From the NCBI GenBank assembly GCA_964484095.1, contig CAZAEB010000002.1, positions 1 to 43,539 on the forward strand: a stretch of DNA of 43,539 nt. The letters are read 5' to 3'. The stretch is from CAZAEB01 sp964484095. Lineage in GTDB: Bacteria; Patescibacteriota; Microgenomatia; UBA12405; BS750m-G30. Shown piece by piece: positions 1 through 6,864 of the stretch (positions are counted from its first letter, which is position 1; each line of letters opens with the position of its first letter). The notes under the pieces were generated by a model, which worked only from the letters and a program-made list of their open reading frames with translations, ran no database searches and was not told the DNA's origin. The translations under genes and the position numbers were made by a program.

Positions 1-2
1 GT

Positions 3-779
3 TTTGTTATGAATTTAGGAGATAATATTTTTTATGGGGGAATAGTTGGTTTGGTAAAAAAGTTTAATAAAAGCAAGGCAAACGCCTTATTAACAACGAT
101 TCATCATCCAGAAAATATGCGCATGGGCGTTCCTTATTTCGATAGAAATGGAGAGTTATTGCAGGTGAAAGAAAAGCCAAAATCCCCTCCTAATGATTTA
201 GCTGTGCCGGGATTATATTTTTTTGATGAACATGCTCTTGAGTGTTTTTCCGGTTCTGGAGCAATCAGGCCTTCAGCTCGAGGAGAGCTGGAGATAGGCT
301 CGATATATAACTGGCTTATTAAAAACAAATATTCGGTGGAAGTAGGGGAATTTAGCGGGGTTTGGTTCGATCCGGGCAAATTTGATGATTGGTTAATTAC
401 AAACCAATTATTACTGGGCAAAATTTTAAAAGATGAATTGAAAACAAGACAAAGAAAAGGGGTTAAATTTGAGGGACGAGTAAAAATTGGCAAGAATTGT
501 CGGATAAAAAATTCGCTTTTGAGGGGCCCGGTGATTATTGGTGACCGGACAGTGATTGAAAATTCCTTTATTGGTCCTTATTCTTCAGTTGCTGATAACT
601 GCAGGCTTTTAAACACAAAGATAGAAAACTCAATTCTTATGAAGGGGGTCGAAATTGTTTCTCCTGGTCGGCCGCTTGATTCTTGTTTGATAGGGGAGGA
701 GACAGTGATTAAAAATAGCAGTCATCCTCTTGGGACAATGGAGTTGTTTTTAGGCAACCAATGTATTGTTAAATTGTAG
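3..779 (+). CDS. Sugar-1-phosphate nucleotidyltransferase, 5' partial (RmlA-like with left-handed beta-helix tail)
   Basis: The gene runs in from the left edge, so its first ~100 residues (including the nucleotide-binding G-rich loop) are missing. The visible part opens with LGDNIFYGG, the metal/nucleotide-binding motif of RmlA-type glucose-1-phosphate thymidylyltransferases. It continues with EKPKSPPNDLAVPGLYFFD and RPSARGELEI, both typical of that family. After about residue 150 it has hexapeptide-like repeats (KIGKNCRIKNS, VIIGDRTVIENS), a left-handed beta-helix tail found in long-form enzymes. The likely role is making an NDP-sugar for surface glycans. The exact sugar and nucleotide cannot be read. 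The ATG at 9 lies inside the GDN motif region and is not the real start. Its 3' end overlaps the convergent nuclease gene by 11 nt. Confidence 0.85.
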   Translation, partial: FVMNLGDNIFYGGIVGLVKKFNKSKANALLTTIHHPENMRMGVPYFDRNGELLQVKEKPKSPPNDLAVPGLYFFDEHALECFSGSGAIRPSARGELEIGSIYNWLIKNKYSVEVGEFSGVWFDPGKFDDWLITNQLLLGKILKDELKTRQRKGVKFEGRVKIGKNCRIKNSLLRGPVIIGDRTVIENSFIGPYSSVADNCRLLNTKIENSILMKGVEIVSPGRPLDSCLIGEETVIKNSSHPLGTMELFLGNQCIVKL

Positions 780-1350
780 TTTGTTTCATCTCTATCCTCA
801 CTTCATACTTCAGCGGTCCTCGCCCAGCATATTTCACTACTTTGGCGAAATTCTCATCCACCATTTCTTCGTTTATCAGTTTTCCTTTCTTACATCCGTT
901 CGGATTTTCCGACAATCCCTCTCTTGATCTGTTTCCCGACAAATGCATGTAAAATGGATCTTTAAATTTTGGCTTACCTTCACAATCTACCCACACCCAT
1001 GCCAAAATCCTTCCATACTTATCATCTTGATAGCGATCGTATTCCAACCAAACCTTTTTATTTTTTATCAATTTTCCCAAAAACTCTTTCCCTTGCTTAA
1101 AACCTTCTTTGCCTCTGTCAGGGGAGTCGATTCCTAACATTCTCACTCTTGCCCCTGATCTTAAATCAAAAGTATCTCCATCTTCTACCGTTTCTACTAA
1201 TCCGCTATCCGGAAACACCATTTTTGCTTTGTAATAATCGTCAAAATTATTGAGTTTTCCTGTTTTTACATACCAGGCCAGTAAAATCCCGGGGATAAAT
1301 ATCGTTGCCACTCCTGCTTTTTTAAGCTTTTTCCAAGTTAATCTTGTCAC
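769..1350 (-). CDS. Staphylococcal-nuclease-like (thermonuclease) protein, membrane-anchored or secreted
   Basis: A 193-residue SNase-fold protein. A hydrophobic stretch at residues ~13-28 suggests an N-terminal anchor or signal, so it probably acts outside the membrane. Recognisable family landmarks are VEDGDTF (57-61, calcium-site Asp), RVRMLGIDSPD (R70 for Arg35, D75 for Asp40 of the S. aureus enzyme) and DKYGRILAWV (R114 for Arg87). The position of catalytic Glu43 holds Asp78 here (SPD instead of TPE), a conservative but possibly activity-lowering change. The start is GTG at 1350. A TATAAT hexamer ends 6 nt upstream, so the message is probably leaderless. An extracellular nuclease would fit scavenging of nucleotides from DNA or RNA, in line with the salvage genes apt and tmk in the window; that role is inference. 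Confidence 0.85.
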   Translation of the reverse strand: MTRLTWKKLKKAGVATIFIPGILLAWYVKTGKLNNFDDYYKAKMVFPDSGLVETVEDGDTFDLRSGARVRMLGIDSPDRGKEGFKQGKEFLGKLIKNKKVWLEYDRYQDDKYGRILAWVWVDCEGKPKFKDPFYMHLSGNRSREGLSENPNGCKKGKLINEEMVDENFAKVVKYAGRGPLKYEVRIEMKQTTI

Positions 1351-1356
1351 CTGTTA

Positions 1357-1362
1357 ATTATA
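1357..1362 (-). promoter_or_regulatory. -10 element of the nuclease gene (leaderless arrangement)
   Basis: TATAAT on the minus strand, separated by 6 nt from the GTG start at 1350. This puts +1 at or next to the start codon. No clear -35 is visible at 16-18 nt upstream. Confidence 0.5.
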
Positions 1363-1452
1363 GATGTACCTGACTTTATCTGCCACCTGCTAATTTAAGT
1401 CCTGCATATATTTACTAATCAGACAACTCAAAATATTTTTGTAAACACTGAT

Positions 1453-1541
1453 TGGCGGAGAGGGCGGGACTCGAACCCGCAAGCCCATAAAGGGCGCCGA
1501 CTTTCGAGGTCGGTGCCTTAGCCAATTCGGCGCACCTCTCC
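1453..1541 (-). tRNA. tRNA-Ser (CGA)
   Basis: The 89-nt tRNA has a GGAGAGG/CCTCTCC acceptor stem, anticodon stem CCGAC/GTCGG with loop CTCGAAA (anticodon CGA), a long class II variable arm (GCGCCC...GGGC region) and T-arm GCGGG-TTCGAGT-CCCGC. A 3' GCCA follows, so CCA is encoded. The long variable arm and the anticodon both identify serine. It is the last gene of a probable tRNA-def-tRNA-tRNA transcription unit. Confidence 0.95.
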
Positions 1542-1555
1542 AAAAAAATGGGGGT

Positions 1556-1632
1556 TGGTGACAGGGGAGGGACTCGAACCCTCGACCCCGAGGTTATGAT
1601 TCTCGTGCTCTAACCAGCTGAGCTACCCTGTC
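1556..1632 (-). tRNA. tRNA with CAT anticodon (elongator Met, or Ile after lysidine modification)
   Basis: The 77-nt tRNA has acceptor GACAGGG/CCCTGTC, D-stem GCTC/GAGC and T-arm GAGGG-TTCGAGT-CCCTC, with encoded ACCA. The anticodon loop ATCATAA gives CAT with normal U33. The anticodon stem CGAGA/CCTCG carries an A-C mismatch at the loop-closing pair (31-39). The pyrimidine-11/purine-24 pair and standard acceptor pairing argue for an elongator rather than the initiator. Sequence alone does not separate Met from the TilS-modified Ile2 species. Confidence 0.9.
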
Positions 1633-1683
1633 AGGTCTTTCGTATTCTATCAAATATTGAACTTGGAGTAAAAAATAAGGGAG

Positions 1684-2223
1684 TTAGTTTTTCTTTTTCG
1701 AGCGCATTTTTATGTATTCCTCACTGCTCATCGCCTTGGTCCAATCTGTCAGTTTATCCGTAAAAAGTATTCCTTCCAGGTGGTCATATTCGTGTTGAAT
1801 TATTCTAGCTAGCAGTCCGCTTGCTTTTAGTTGAAATTTTTTCCCTTTTTTGTCGCGCGCTTCGACTATAACCCATTTCGGCCTTTTCACCGGCCCAAAA
1901 AATTTTGAGTAGGCAATACTGCCGCAACCCTCATAGCTGGTTACCTTTTTACTGGATGTTTTTATTATTTTGGGGTTAATATAGATGGTCAAAGCGTTTT
2001 CTTTGAGATCGGCTCTGTATTCAGTTGCTTTTACCTCGGAAACAAAAATCCTAAGGCTTTTTCCTATTTGAGGAGCGGCTGTGCCGACCATCTGGCCATA
2101 ATGCATAGTGTCAATAAGGTCGGTGATTATTTGCTGAGTTCTTTTCGAAAGAACGTTTTTTACTAACTTTGCTCTTTTTCTAAGAAGAGGGCTGCCTGCT
2201 TGGACTATATCTTTTATTACCAT
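1684..2223 (-). CDS. def: Peptide deformylase
   Basis: This enzyme removes the N-terminal formyl group from nascent proteins in the cytoplasm. All three family motifs are present in 179 residues. Motif 1 is GTAAPQIG (47-54; Gly-Thr replaces the usual Gly-Leu). Motif 2 is EGCGS (98-102, metal ligand Cys100). Motif 3 is QHEYDH (143-148, metal ligands His144 and His148, catalytic Glu145). Length is normal. It sits between CAT-anticodon tRNAs on the same strand, 26 nt downstream of the candidate initiator tRNA. That is a fitting context, because deformylase acts on proteins started with formyl-Met. The start codon ATG at 2223 is the only good one. No methionyl-tRNA formyltransferase gene is in the window. 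Confidence 0.95.
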   Translation of the reverse strand: MVIKDIVQAGSPLLRKRAKLVKNVLSKRTQQIITDLIDTMHYGQMVGTAAPQIGKSLRIFVSEVKATEYRADLKENALTIYINPKIIKTSSKKVTSYEGCGSIAYSKFFGPVKRPKWVIVEARDKKGKKFQLKASGLLARIIQHEYDHLEGILFTDKLTDWTKAMSSEEYIKMRSKKKN

Positions 2224-2249
2224 TTTACGTTTTATTGCGGGATTTTGTG

Positions 2250-2319
2250 TTGCGGGGCCGGGAGTTGAACCCGGCCTGTGAGGTTATGGGCCTCACGTGC
2301 AGCCGTACACCACCCCGCA
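2250..2319 (-). tRNA. tRNA with CAT anticodon, candidate initiator tRNA-fMet with unusual C33
   Basis: A compact 70-nt tRNA with acceptor TGCGGGG/CCCCGCA, D-arm GTGT-ACGGCT-GCAC (six-base loop), anticodon arm TGAGG-CCCATAA-CCTCA, four-base variable loop and T-arm CCGGG-TTCAACT-CCCGG. The discriminator is A and CCA is not encoded (next bases CAC). The acceptor and the TGG after it resemble bacterial initiators (CGCGGGGTGG...CCCCGCAA), so I favour the initiator. Against this, T1-A72 can pair, where classic initiators have a C1-A72 mismatch, and the 11-24 pair is T-A. Position 33, nearly always U, is C. It lies upstream of def. Confidence 0.8.
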
Positions 2320-2329
2320 CGTTAAGGTT

Positions 2330-2338
2330 ATTATACCA
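2330..2338 (-). promoter_or_regulatory. Extended -10 promoter of the tRNA-def-tRNA-tRNA unit
   Basis: TGGTATAAT on the minus strand: a consensus -10 with an upstream TGn. It ends 10 nt before the mature tRNA 5' end, so transcription should start about 3-4 nt upstream of the tRNA. As the promoter of a structural RNA, it is a useful calibration for the same TGn-TAnnnT element in front of protein genes here. Confidence 0.6.
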
Positions 2339-2358
2339 GATTTAAATTAAACTTAAAG

Positions 2359-2730
2359 CTAATAGATGAATTTATCCAGCCATTGTTCAATATTTGATTT
2401 TTGGGGAGCAAACTCTTCTTTTAAGTGAATGTTTTCCAGACTAGGAAGTTGAGGGATAATATAGGCAACCTCGTTTGGCTTTGCTAGTCCCAATTTGTCT
2501 TTAGCTTCTCTTTGAATAAAATCGTCAGTTTGGATATAGGATAATCGTTTTTCCAACTGTTCGTTTTCTTCTTTGCTTTGGCGTATTTGCTCTTCCAGGA
2601 TCTTTTTTTGCCTGTTTATCGTTAGGATTTTTTTAGCTTGGGCCAGATTGTTGCCCAAAAGAAAAAGTGTCATGATTAGGAAAATTATCCAGATCCATCG
2701 ATTTCCGTCTTGCTTGGAATTTTTTTTCAT
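2359..2730 (-). CDS. FtsB/DivIC-like septum formation initiator protein
   Basis: A 123-residue single-pass membrane protein with a short basic cytoplasmic N-terminus and a transmembrane helix at ~13-31 (IWIIFLIMTLFLLG). A coiled coil follows at ~35-70 (KKILEEQIRQSKEENEQLEKRL). Next comes the segment DDFIQREAKDKLGLAKPNEVAYI, the characteristic end of DivIC/FtsB/FtsL-type proteins (…ARekLGLvkPgEivy). Such proteins form a trimeric complex with FtsQ/DivIB that links the divisome to septal wall synthesis. Topology and length fit well. The start is separated from the divergent recombinase gene by only 17 nt. A TATAGT hexamer lies close upstream. Confidence 0.85.
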   Translation of the reverse strand: MKKNSKQDGNRWIWIIFLIMTLFLLGNNLAQAKKILTINRQKKILEEQIRQSKEENEQLEKRLSYIQTDDFIQREAKDKLGLAKPNEVAYIIPQLPSLENIHLKEEFAPQKSNIEQWLDKFIY

Positions 2731-2738
2731 GATACTAT
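2710..2738 (+). promoter_or_regulatory. Promoter of the recombinase gene, inside the 5' end of the divergent gene
   Basis: TTGCTT (2710-2715), 17-nt spacer, TACTAT (2733-2738). The -10 ends 9 nt before the ATG at 2748, predicting a leader of only ~3 nt. On the opposite strand TTGCGT-N18-TATAGT faces the septum gene, so two divergent promoters interleave here and probably interfere with one another. Confidence 0.45.
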
Positions 2739-2747
2739 AAGCCTAAC

Positions 2748-3623
2748 ATGGAAGAAAACGCAAATCCGCAATCAATAACAAAAGCGGTTGAGTTATTTGT
2801 CAAAAACCTAACCAGCCAAGGTCGATCCTCGAATACAATTATAGCATATAAAGGGGATTTGACTCAGCTCATAAAATATCTATCCGGGGAGCAGATATCC
2901 TCGGTTTTGGAGGTTGAAACCAGCCATATTGAGAAATTTAAAAAACAGCTGGAAAAAGACAATTATACTGCCAAAACTATTTCAAGGAAACTTAACTCTT
3001 TTAAAAGCTTTTTTAAGTTTTTAGAGAAAGAATCGATTATCAATTCTGATCCTACCAAAGAAGTATCTCATCCTAAATTAAAGGCTGGCATACCAAGAGT
3101 ACTTCTGCCTTTGGAATACCGAGCTTTGAGAGATGCTTGCCGCCATGATTCTCGGGCAATGGCAATAGTTGAGCTTATTTTGCAGGCAGGTTTGAGAATT
3201 GGTGAGGTAGCCAATCTGCGCTTGGATGATGTTCATCCTGACGAGCTTATTATTCAACCTTACGAGAGTCATCTGGCCAGAAAAGTTCCTTTAAACGAGG
3301 CGGTTAAAAATGCTTTGGATGCTTACCTCGAGGCAAGAGGTGAGGCTAAAACCGATCATATTTTTATTACCAAGACAGGCAGGCCGCTGCTTATTAGAAA
3401 TATAAGAAGCACCCTGCGGCGCTATTTTAAGCGTTCTGGACTTGAAGATGTTAAAGTAAATGATCTAAGAAATACTTTTATCGCTTATCAGCTTGAAGCT
3501 GGAGTGCCCTTGGAGATAATATCTCGGATTGTTGGTCACAAAAGAATATCAACCACAGAAAAATATCTTCAGCTGGTTAAACAACCGGCAAGCAGAAGAA
3601 CAATTAAGCTAAAAGAGCTTTAA
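2748..3623 (+). CDS. Tyrosine recombinase (XerC/XerD-like) with a substituted catalytic histidine
   Basis: A 291-residue protein with an N-terminal SAM-like core-binding domain (~10-95) and a C-terminal catalytic domain (~115-285). Catalytic positions are Arg150 (GLRIGE), a candidate beta-hairpin Lys179, Arg241 (NDLRNTF), His264 (VGHKRISTT) and the nucleophile Tyr273 (EKYLQL). The HxxR motif of box II is NDLR here, so the usual His is Asn238; the second His of the common LRHTF is also Asn. It could be the dimer-resolving Xer enzyme of the chromosome or a recombinase of a mobile element. Size and overall similarity favour Xer-like, while the His loss is unusual for Xer. The 3' end overlaps the convergent ATPase gene by 4 nt. 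Confidence 0.9.
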   Translation: MEENANPQSITKAVELFVKNLTSQGRSSNTIIAYKGDLTQLIKYLSGEQISSVLEVETSHIEKFKKQLEKDNYTAKTISRKLNSFKSFFKFLEKESIINSDPTKEVSHPKLKAGIPRVLLPLEYRALRDACRHDSRAMAIVELILQAGLRIGEVANLRLDDVHPDELIIQPYESHLARKVPLNEAVKNALDAYLEARGEAKTDHIFITKTGRPLLIRNIRSTLRRYFKRSGLEDVKVNDLRNTFIAYQLEAGVPLEIISRIVGHKRISTTEKYLQLVKQPASRRTIKLKEL

Positions 3624-5953
3624 AGTTTTGCCCGTTTGATAATTTCTGCTTCCACCACATCTCGGGGACGACCGTATTTTAAAGCGCTTAGTTTTTTAAT
3701 CATTTCTGCCACTTTGGGATTTCTTTTTTTGTTTTCTTCCTCCATATCTTTAGTGGTGTCAAGAGAAAAGGGCGGTGACGGCTCGTTATTTACTACAGTT
3801 TTAGTATAAGCATGGAATTTTTCCACGTTTATAAGATCTTCTTCATCAAAGATTGGTTGAAATTCGCGGGTAAGGTAGTTGGCGTCAGCAACACCAACAG
3901 AAAAACTCATGATTGTACCCACATTGCCAAAAACTGCGTTTTTCACCTCTTCGTCCATTTGAGCGATAAACTGGTTGGCAACTGTTAGATTGAGTCGATA
4001 TTTTCTTGCCTCGGAAAGGATTTGAGCGAAATCAGGAGTGGCAAAGTTTTGAAACTCATCAACATATAGATAAAAGTCTTTCCTTTGCTCCTGGGCAATA
4101 TCCTGGCGGCTCATTGCCGCCATTAGAATCTGGGGAACCAAAACGAGACCTAAAAAGGATGAATTTTCCTCTCCTATTCTTCCTTTTGCCAGATTGATCA
4201 AGAGAATTTTCCCTTCATCCATAACCTTTCTTATGTTAAAAGAAGATTTTGACTGGCCAATAATGTTTCTTATCATTGAGTTGGTAACAAACCTGCCGAA
4301 TTTGGAAACGATATAGTCAAGAGTTTCTGATTTATGAAAGTCACTAGTTTGGGCGATCTGGTCGGTCCAGTATCGCTTGACCATTGGGTCGGTAACTTTA
4401 GGGAGCAGTTCTTGGACGTATTTGGAGTCGGTAAGGCATCTGACAATTTCAATAAACGTCGCTCCCGGCTCGGACATGACAGTAAGCATTGCGTTTCTAA
4501 TTGCGTGTTCGAATCTGGGACCGACGATTCCGGTTTTATATGGGTCATAGAGTTTATACATTAGATTGATTATTGAGTTGGCAACAAAATGCTTTTGGTC
4601 TTCAGTTTCTACCTCCAAAAGATTAAATCCCATGGGTCTTTCTAGGTTGGAAGGATCAAAGTAGATTACATCCTCAGCTCTTTCGGGCGGAATCATTTCT
4701 AAAATTTGTTCAACAGTGTCATGAGGGTCGATAAAGCAGATCCCTTTACCGCTTTTTATATCCTGCTCAATCATGGTTTTTAGAAGTTCAGATTTTCCGG
4801 TCCCGGTTTTACCGACAATATAGATGTGGCGCCTTCGATCATTTTCTTGGATGAAAATCTTTTTTCTTTCTCCTCGGTAAATATTGTCGCCTACATACAG
4901 TCCTTCTTGGGGCATATTGGGTGGAGAAGGAGCTCTTTTAGCTCTAATCCAGTGAATTCCTGGGGTTTCGATAGTTTTATTAGGAAAATGAAAAATTCCT
5001 GCCAGTTCTTCAGAGCTTAGAATTGAGCTGTTTTTCTTTTGAAAAATAGGTTGGTAGCGGTAAATAAAATCAATCATGAACCATTTTTGAAAACGGATTT
5101 TTTTTGATTTTAAACTGTTCCAGGGAGATTCAAATTGAGACAGGGCGGTTTTTATATTAGTAAGGTGTGATTTTGCCTCCTCCTTGCTGGGAGCGACAGC
5201 GACAATTCTTATATGGGTTTCAAACCCAGGCTTGCTGCATTTGTTTTCAATTGCTTCTAAAGTTTGAGCGTTGACCTTGTAGTTGGCTTTTTCTGGATCA
5301 GATTCGCTTTTTTTGGTTCCGGAAACGAATCCCTTTCCCGACGACTGCCACTTATTGTCAGCGGGAACAATCAAAAGCTGAATTGCCACTCCTTCGCCTA
5401 CTTTAAGCTTGGCAAGGGCGGAGGTTATTGACGAGAGAGGATCAGTAGAAAGCTCTTTAAATGTTTTTATTGGTTTGTATGATTCTGATTTTGCTGTTAG
5501 CCAGCTATAGGCAACCTTGCCTTTTTCAGAAAAGATATTGTATTCTTCTACTGGATCAACACTGGCTCCGGGGTAGGCTCCGTAAATTTGTCTTTCCACC
5601 AGCTCTTTTAATTTTTCTGGACAGGAAATATAAAAGCGAATGTCTCCCGGTTTGCCGACAACTTCAAAAGTAATGTGTGACTGGGGGTGGAGAAACTTAA
5701 ATCTGCCTCTTTTATAAATAGAATGCAGAGAGGCGAAAACCTGTTCCATGGCATCGATTTTAATCTCGTTGTTTTTAGGAACAGAGATTTTAAGTAGAAC
5801 AAATTTTAAGGAAGCATCTTCCCGTTCGTGCCATCGCCACCAGATGACAAAAACATAAACAAAAAAGCCAAGAAGAGCGGCAACACCAATAATAACCAGG
5901 AAAAGAATCAGGTAATAGACGGCAGTATTGACAATGTTATTTAGTATGCTCAT
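3620..5953 (-). CDS. Membrane-anchored TraG/VirB4/HerA-like P-loop ATPase (type IV secretion-like DNA-binding protein)
   Basis: A 777-residue protein with an N-terminal membrane helix at ~10-38 followed by WWRWHE. A ~330-residue domain of unclear fold precedes a RecA-like motor. Walker A is VGKTGTGKSELLK (~residue 380) and Walker B is YLYVDEFQNFATPDF (~residue 630). The downstream LTVANQFIAQM sensor-like segment is typical of TraG/TraD and VirB4 coupling ATPases. This family pumps DNA or protein through the membrane in conjugation-type machines and is widespread in CPR genomes, where its job is unknown. It is translationally coupled (ATGA overlap) to the small gene upstream. No other conjugation genes, relaxase or pilin are nearby, so a complete transfer system is not supported by this window. 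Confidence 0.85.
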   Translation of the reverse strand: MSILNNIVNTAVYYLILFLVIIGVAALLGFFVYVFVIWWRWHEREDASLKFVLLKISVPKNNEIKIDAMEQVFASLHSIYKRGRFKFLHPQSHITFEVVGKPGDIRFYISCPEKLKELVERQIYGAYPGASVDPVEEYNIFSEKGKVAYSWLTAKSESYKPIKTFKELSTDPLSSITSALAKLKVGEGVAIQLLIVPADNKWQSSGKGFVSGTKKSESDPEKANYKVNAQTLEAIENKCSKPGFETHIRIVAVAPSKEEAKSHLTNIKTALSQFESPWNSLKSKKIRFQKWFMIDFIYRYQPIFQKKNSSILSSEELAGIFHFPNKTIETPGIHWIRAKRAPSPPNMPQEGLYVGDNIYRGERKKIFIQENDRRRHIYIVGKTGTGKSELLKTMIEQDIKSGKGICFIDPHDTVEQILEMIPPERAEDVIYFDPSNLERPMGFNLLEVETEDQKHFVANSIINLMYKLYDPYKTGIVGPRFEHAIRNAMLTVMSEPGATFIEIVRCLTDSKYVQELLPKVTDPMVKRYWTDQIAQTSDFHKSETLDYIVSKFGRFVTNSMIRNIIGQSKSSFNIRKVMDEGKILLINLAKGRIGEENSSFLGLVLVPQILMAAMSRQDIAQEQRKDFYLYVDEFQNFATPDFAQILSEARKYRLNLTVANQFIAQMDEEVKNAVFGNVGTIMSFSVGVADANYLTREFQPIFDEEDLINVEKFHAYTKTVVNNEPSPPFSLDTTKDMEEENKKRNPKVAEMIKKLSALKYGRPRDVVEAEIIKRAKL

Positions 5954-6297
5954 GATGTGGCTGATTCTTTAAAAACAACCTCTTTGGGAGTTTTTTTAAT
6001 GTTTCTATAACACCACTCAGAAAGCCAGCGAACTGCTTCGCCAACTCCTTGTTTTAATCCTTCAGTAAATTTTTTCTTAGTTAAGGGAAGAGTAATTTTT
6101 ACTGGTTTTCCTTGAGCTGAGGAGAGAATTATTTGCCCTTTATCATCAGTGACTATTGGTTTTTTTGTGTGGACATTTTTTTCTATCCTTTGAATCCAGC
6201 CTTCCACTTCGGGAGAGATTTTTGTTTCTTTTCTTCTTAGGATGGGACCAATTATTCTTTCTTTTCCACGTAATATCGGTTCTCTTTCGACATTCAT
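5950..6297 (-). CDS. Hypothetical protein coupled to the TraG-like ATPase
   Basis: A 115-residue, Lys/Arg-rich soluble protein that I do not recognise. No signal peptide, membrane segment or catalytic motif is visible. The middle (KPIVTDDKGQIILSSAQGKP) looks like a beta-hairpin region. The C-terminal half is probably helical (GLKQGVGEAVRWLSEWCYR). Its stop overlaps the ATPase start by 4 nt (ATGA), so the two are co-translated; a role as a cytoplasmic partner or regulator of the ATPase is inference. An extended -10, TGTTATACT, ends 12 nt upstream of the ATG, giving a predicted leader of about 5 nt. It is therefore the first gene of this two-gene operon. Confidence 0.75.
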   Translation of the reverse strand: MNVEREPILRGKERIIGPILRRKETKISPEVEGWIQRIEKNVHTKKPIVTDDKGQIILSSAQGKPVKITLPLTKKKFTEGLKQGVGEAVRWLSEWCYRNIKKTPKEVVFKESATS

Positions 6298-6309
6298 TTT
6301 ACTTTTTTT

Positions 6310-6318
6310 AGTATAACA
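6310..6318 (-). promoter_or_regulatory. Extended -10 promoter of the small gene/ATPase operon
   Basis: TGTTATACT on the minus strand (TGn plus TATACT), 12 nt before the start codon at 6297. The predicted leader is ~5 nt, with no Shine-Dalgarno in between (A-rich leader). Confidence 0.5.
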
Positions 6319-6341
6319 CCAGGCTAGGAAAAAAGGGAAGT

Positions 6342-6863
6342 TTAATTAACTTTTCCAACGGCAATATCGCAAAGCCAGAAAGGGAACTCATCTTTTTTAG
6401 ACAATCCGAGTTTTTGAGCAAGTTGCCAACAAGCTTTTTTCGCTTCGGTAACATCTTTTTTTCCTACTTCTAATTCAATTTCGATAAAGTTTCCAATATT
6501 TTTTACTTTGTCAAGACAAATATTGTATCTTTTTAGCCGGTACTGCTCTCTTTTTTTATCAATAGTTCCCAGCTTGGAAAAATTTAGTCTTTGCAGTAGG
6601 TTCTCAATATCTGCATTTTTTTCTAATTCAATTTCGCATTCATCATTCACACCGTTAGAGATGTTTATATGATGAGCAAGTGTTTTAATATTTCCCATTT
6701 TCCTTAATCTTAAATATTCTTTGCTTTTTAGAAGAACCCTAGACGGGTGTTCATAATAAATATCAGTTTGTTGTTTTGTTTTTGATAAAATTGCCCCTGT
6801 TTTCAGCAACTTTTTCTTTAACTTGTTTAGATTACTGCACTTTAGCTTTATTTCAACTTCCAT
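6342..6863 (-). CDS. CYTH-domain protein (class IV adenylate cyclase / triphosphatase family)
   Basis: A 173-residue protein starting with MEVEIKLK, the ExExK signature (Glu2, Glu4, Lys6) of the CYTH triphosphate-tunnel fold. Later strand motifs also fit: YLRLRK, CEIELE, KREQYRLKRYNICLDKV, FIEIELEVG. Family members hydrolyse inorganic or thiamine triphosphate, or make cAMP (CyaB). The sequence does not decide which. The alternating acidic/basic strands typical of the tunnel are complete, so it is probably active. Its start lies 1 nt after the stop of the tmk-like gene, so it is the last gene of the dnaG-rpoD-tmk-CYTH run. A role in nucleotide or polyphosphate clean-up is inference. Confidence 0.85.
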   Translation of the reverse strand: MEVEIKLKCSNLNKLKKKLLKTGAILSKTKQQTDIYYEHPSRVLLKSKEYLRLRKMGNIKTLAHHINISNGVNDECEIELEKNADIENLLQRLNFSKLGTIDKKREQYRLKRYNICLDKVKNIGNFIEIELEVGKKDVTEAKKACWQLAQKLGLSKKDEFPFWLCDIAVGKVN

Positions 6864-6864
6864 T

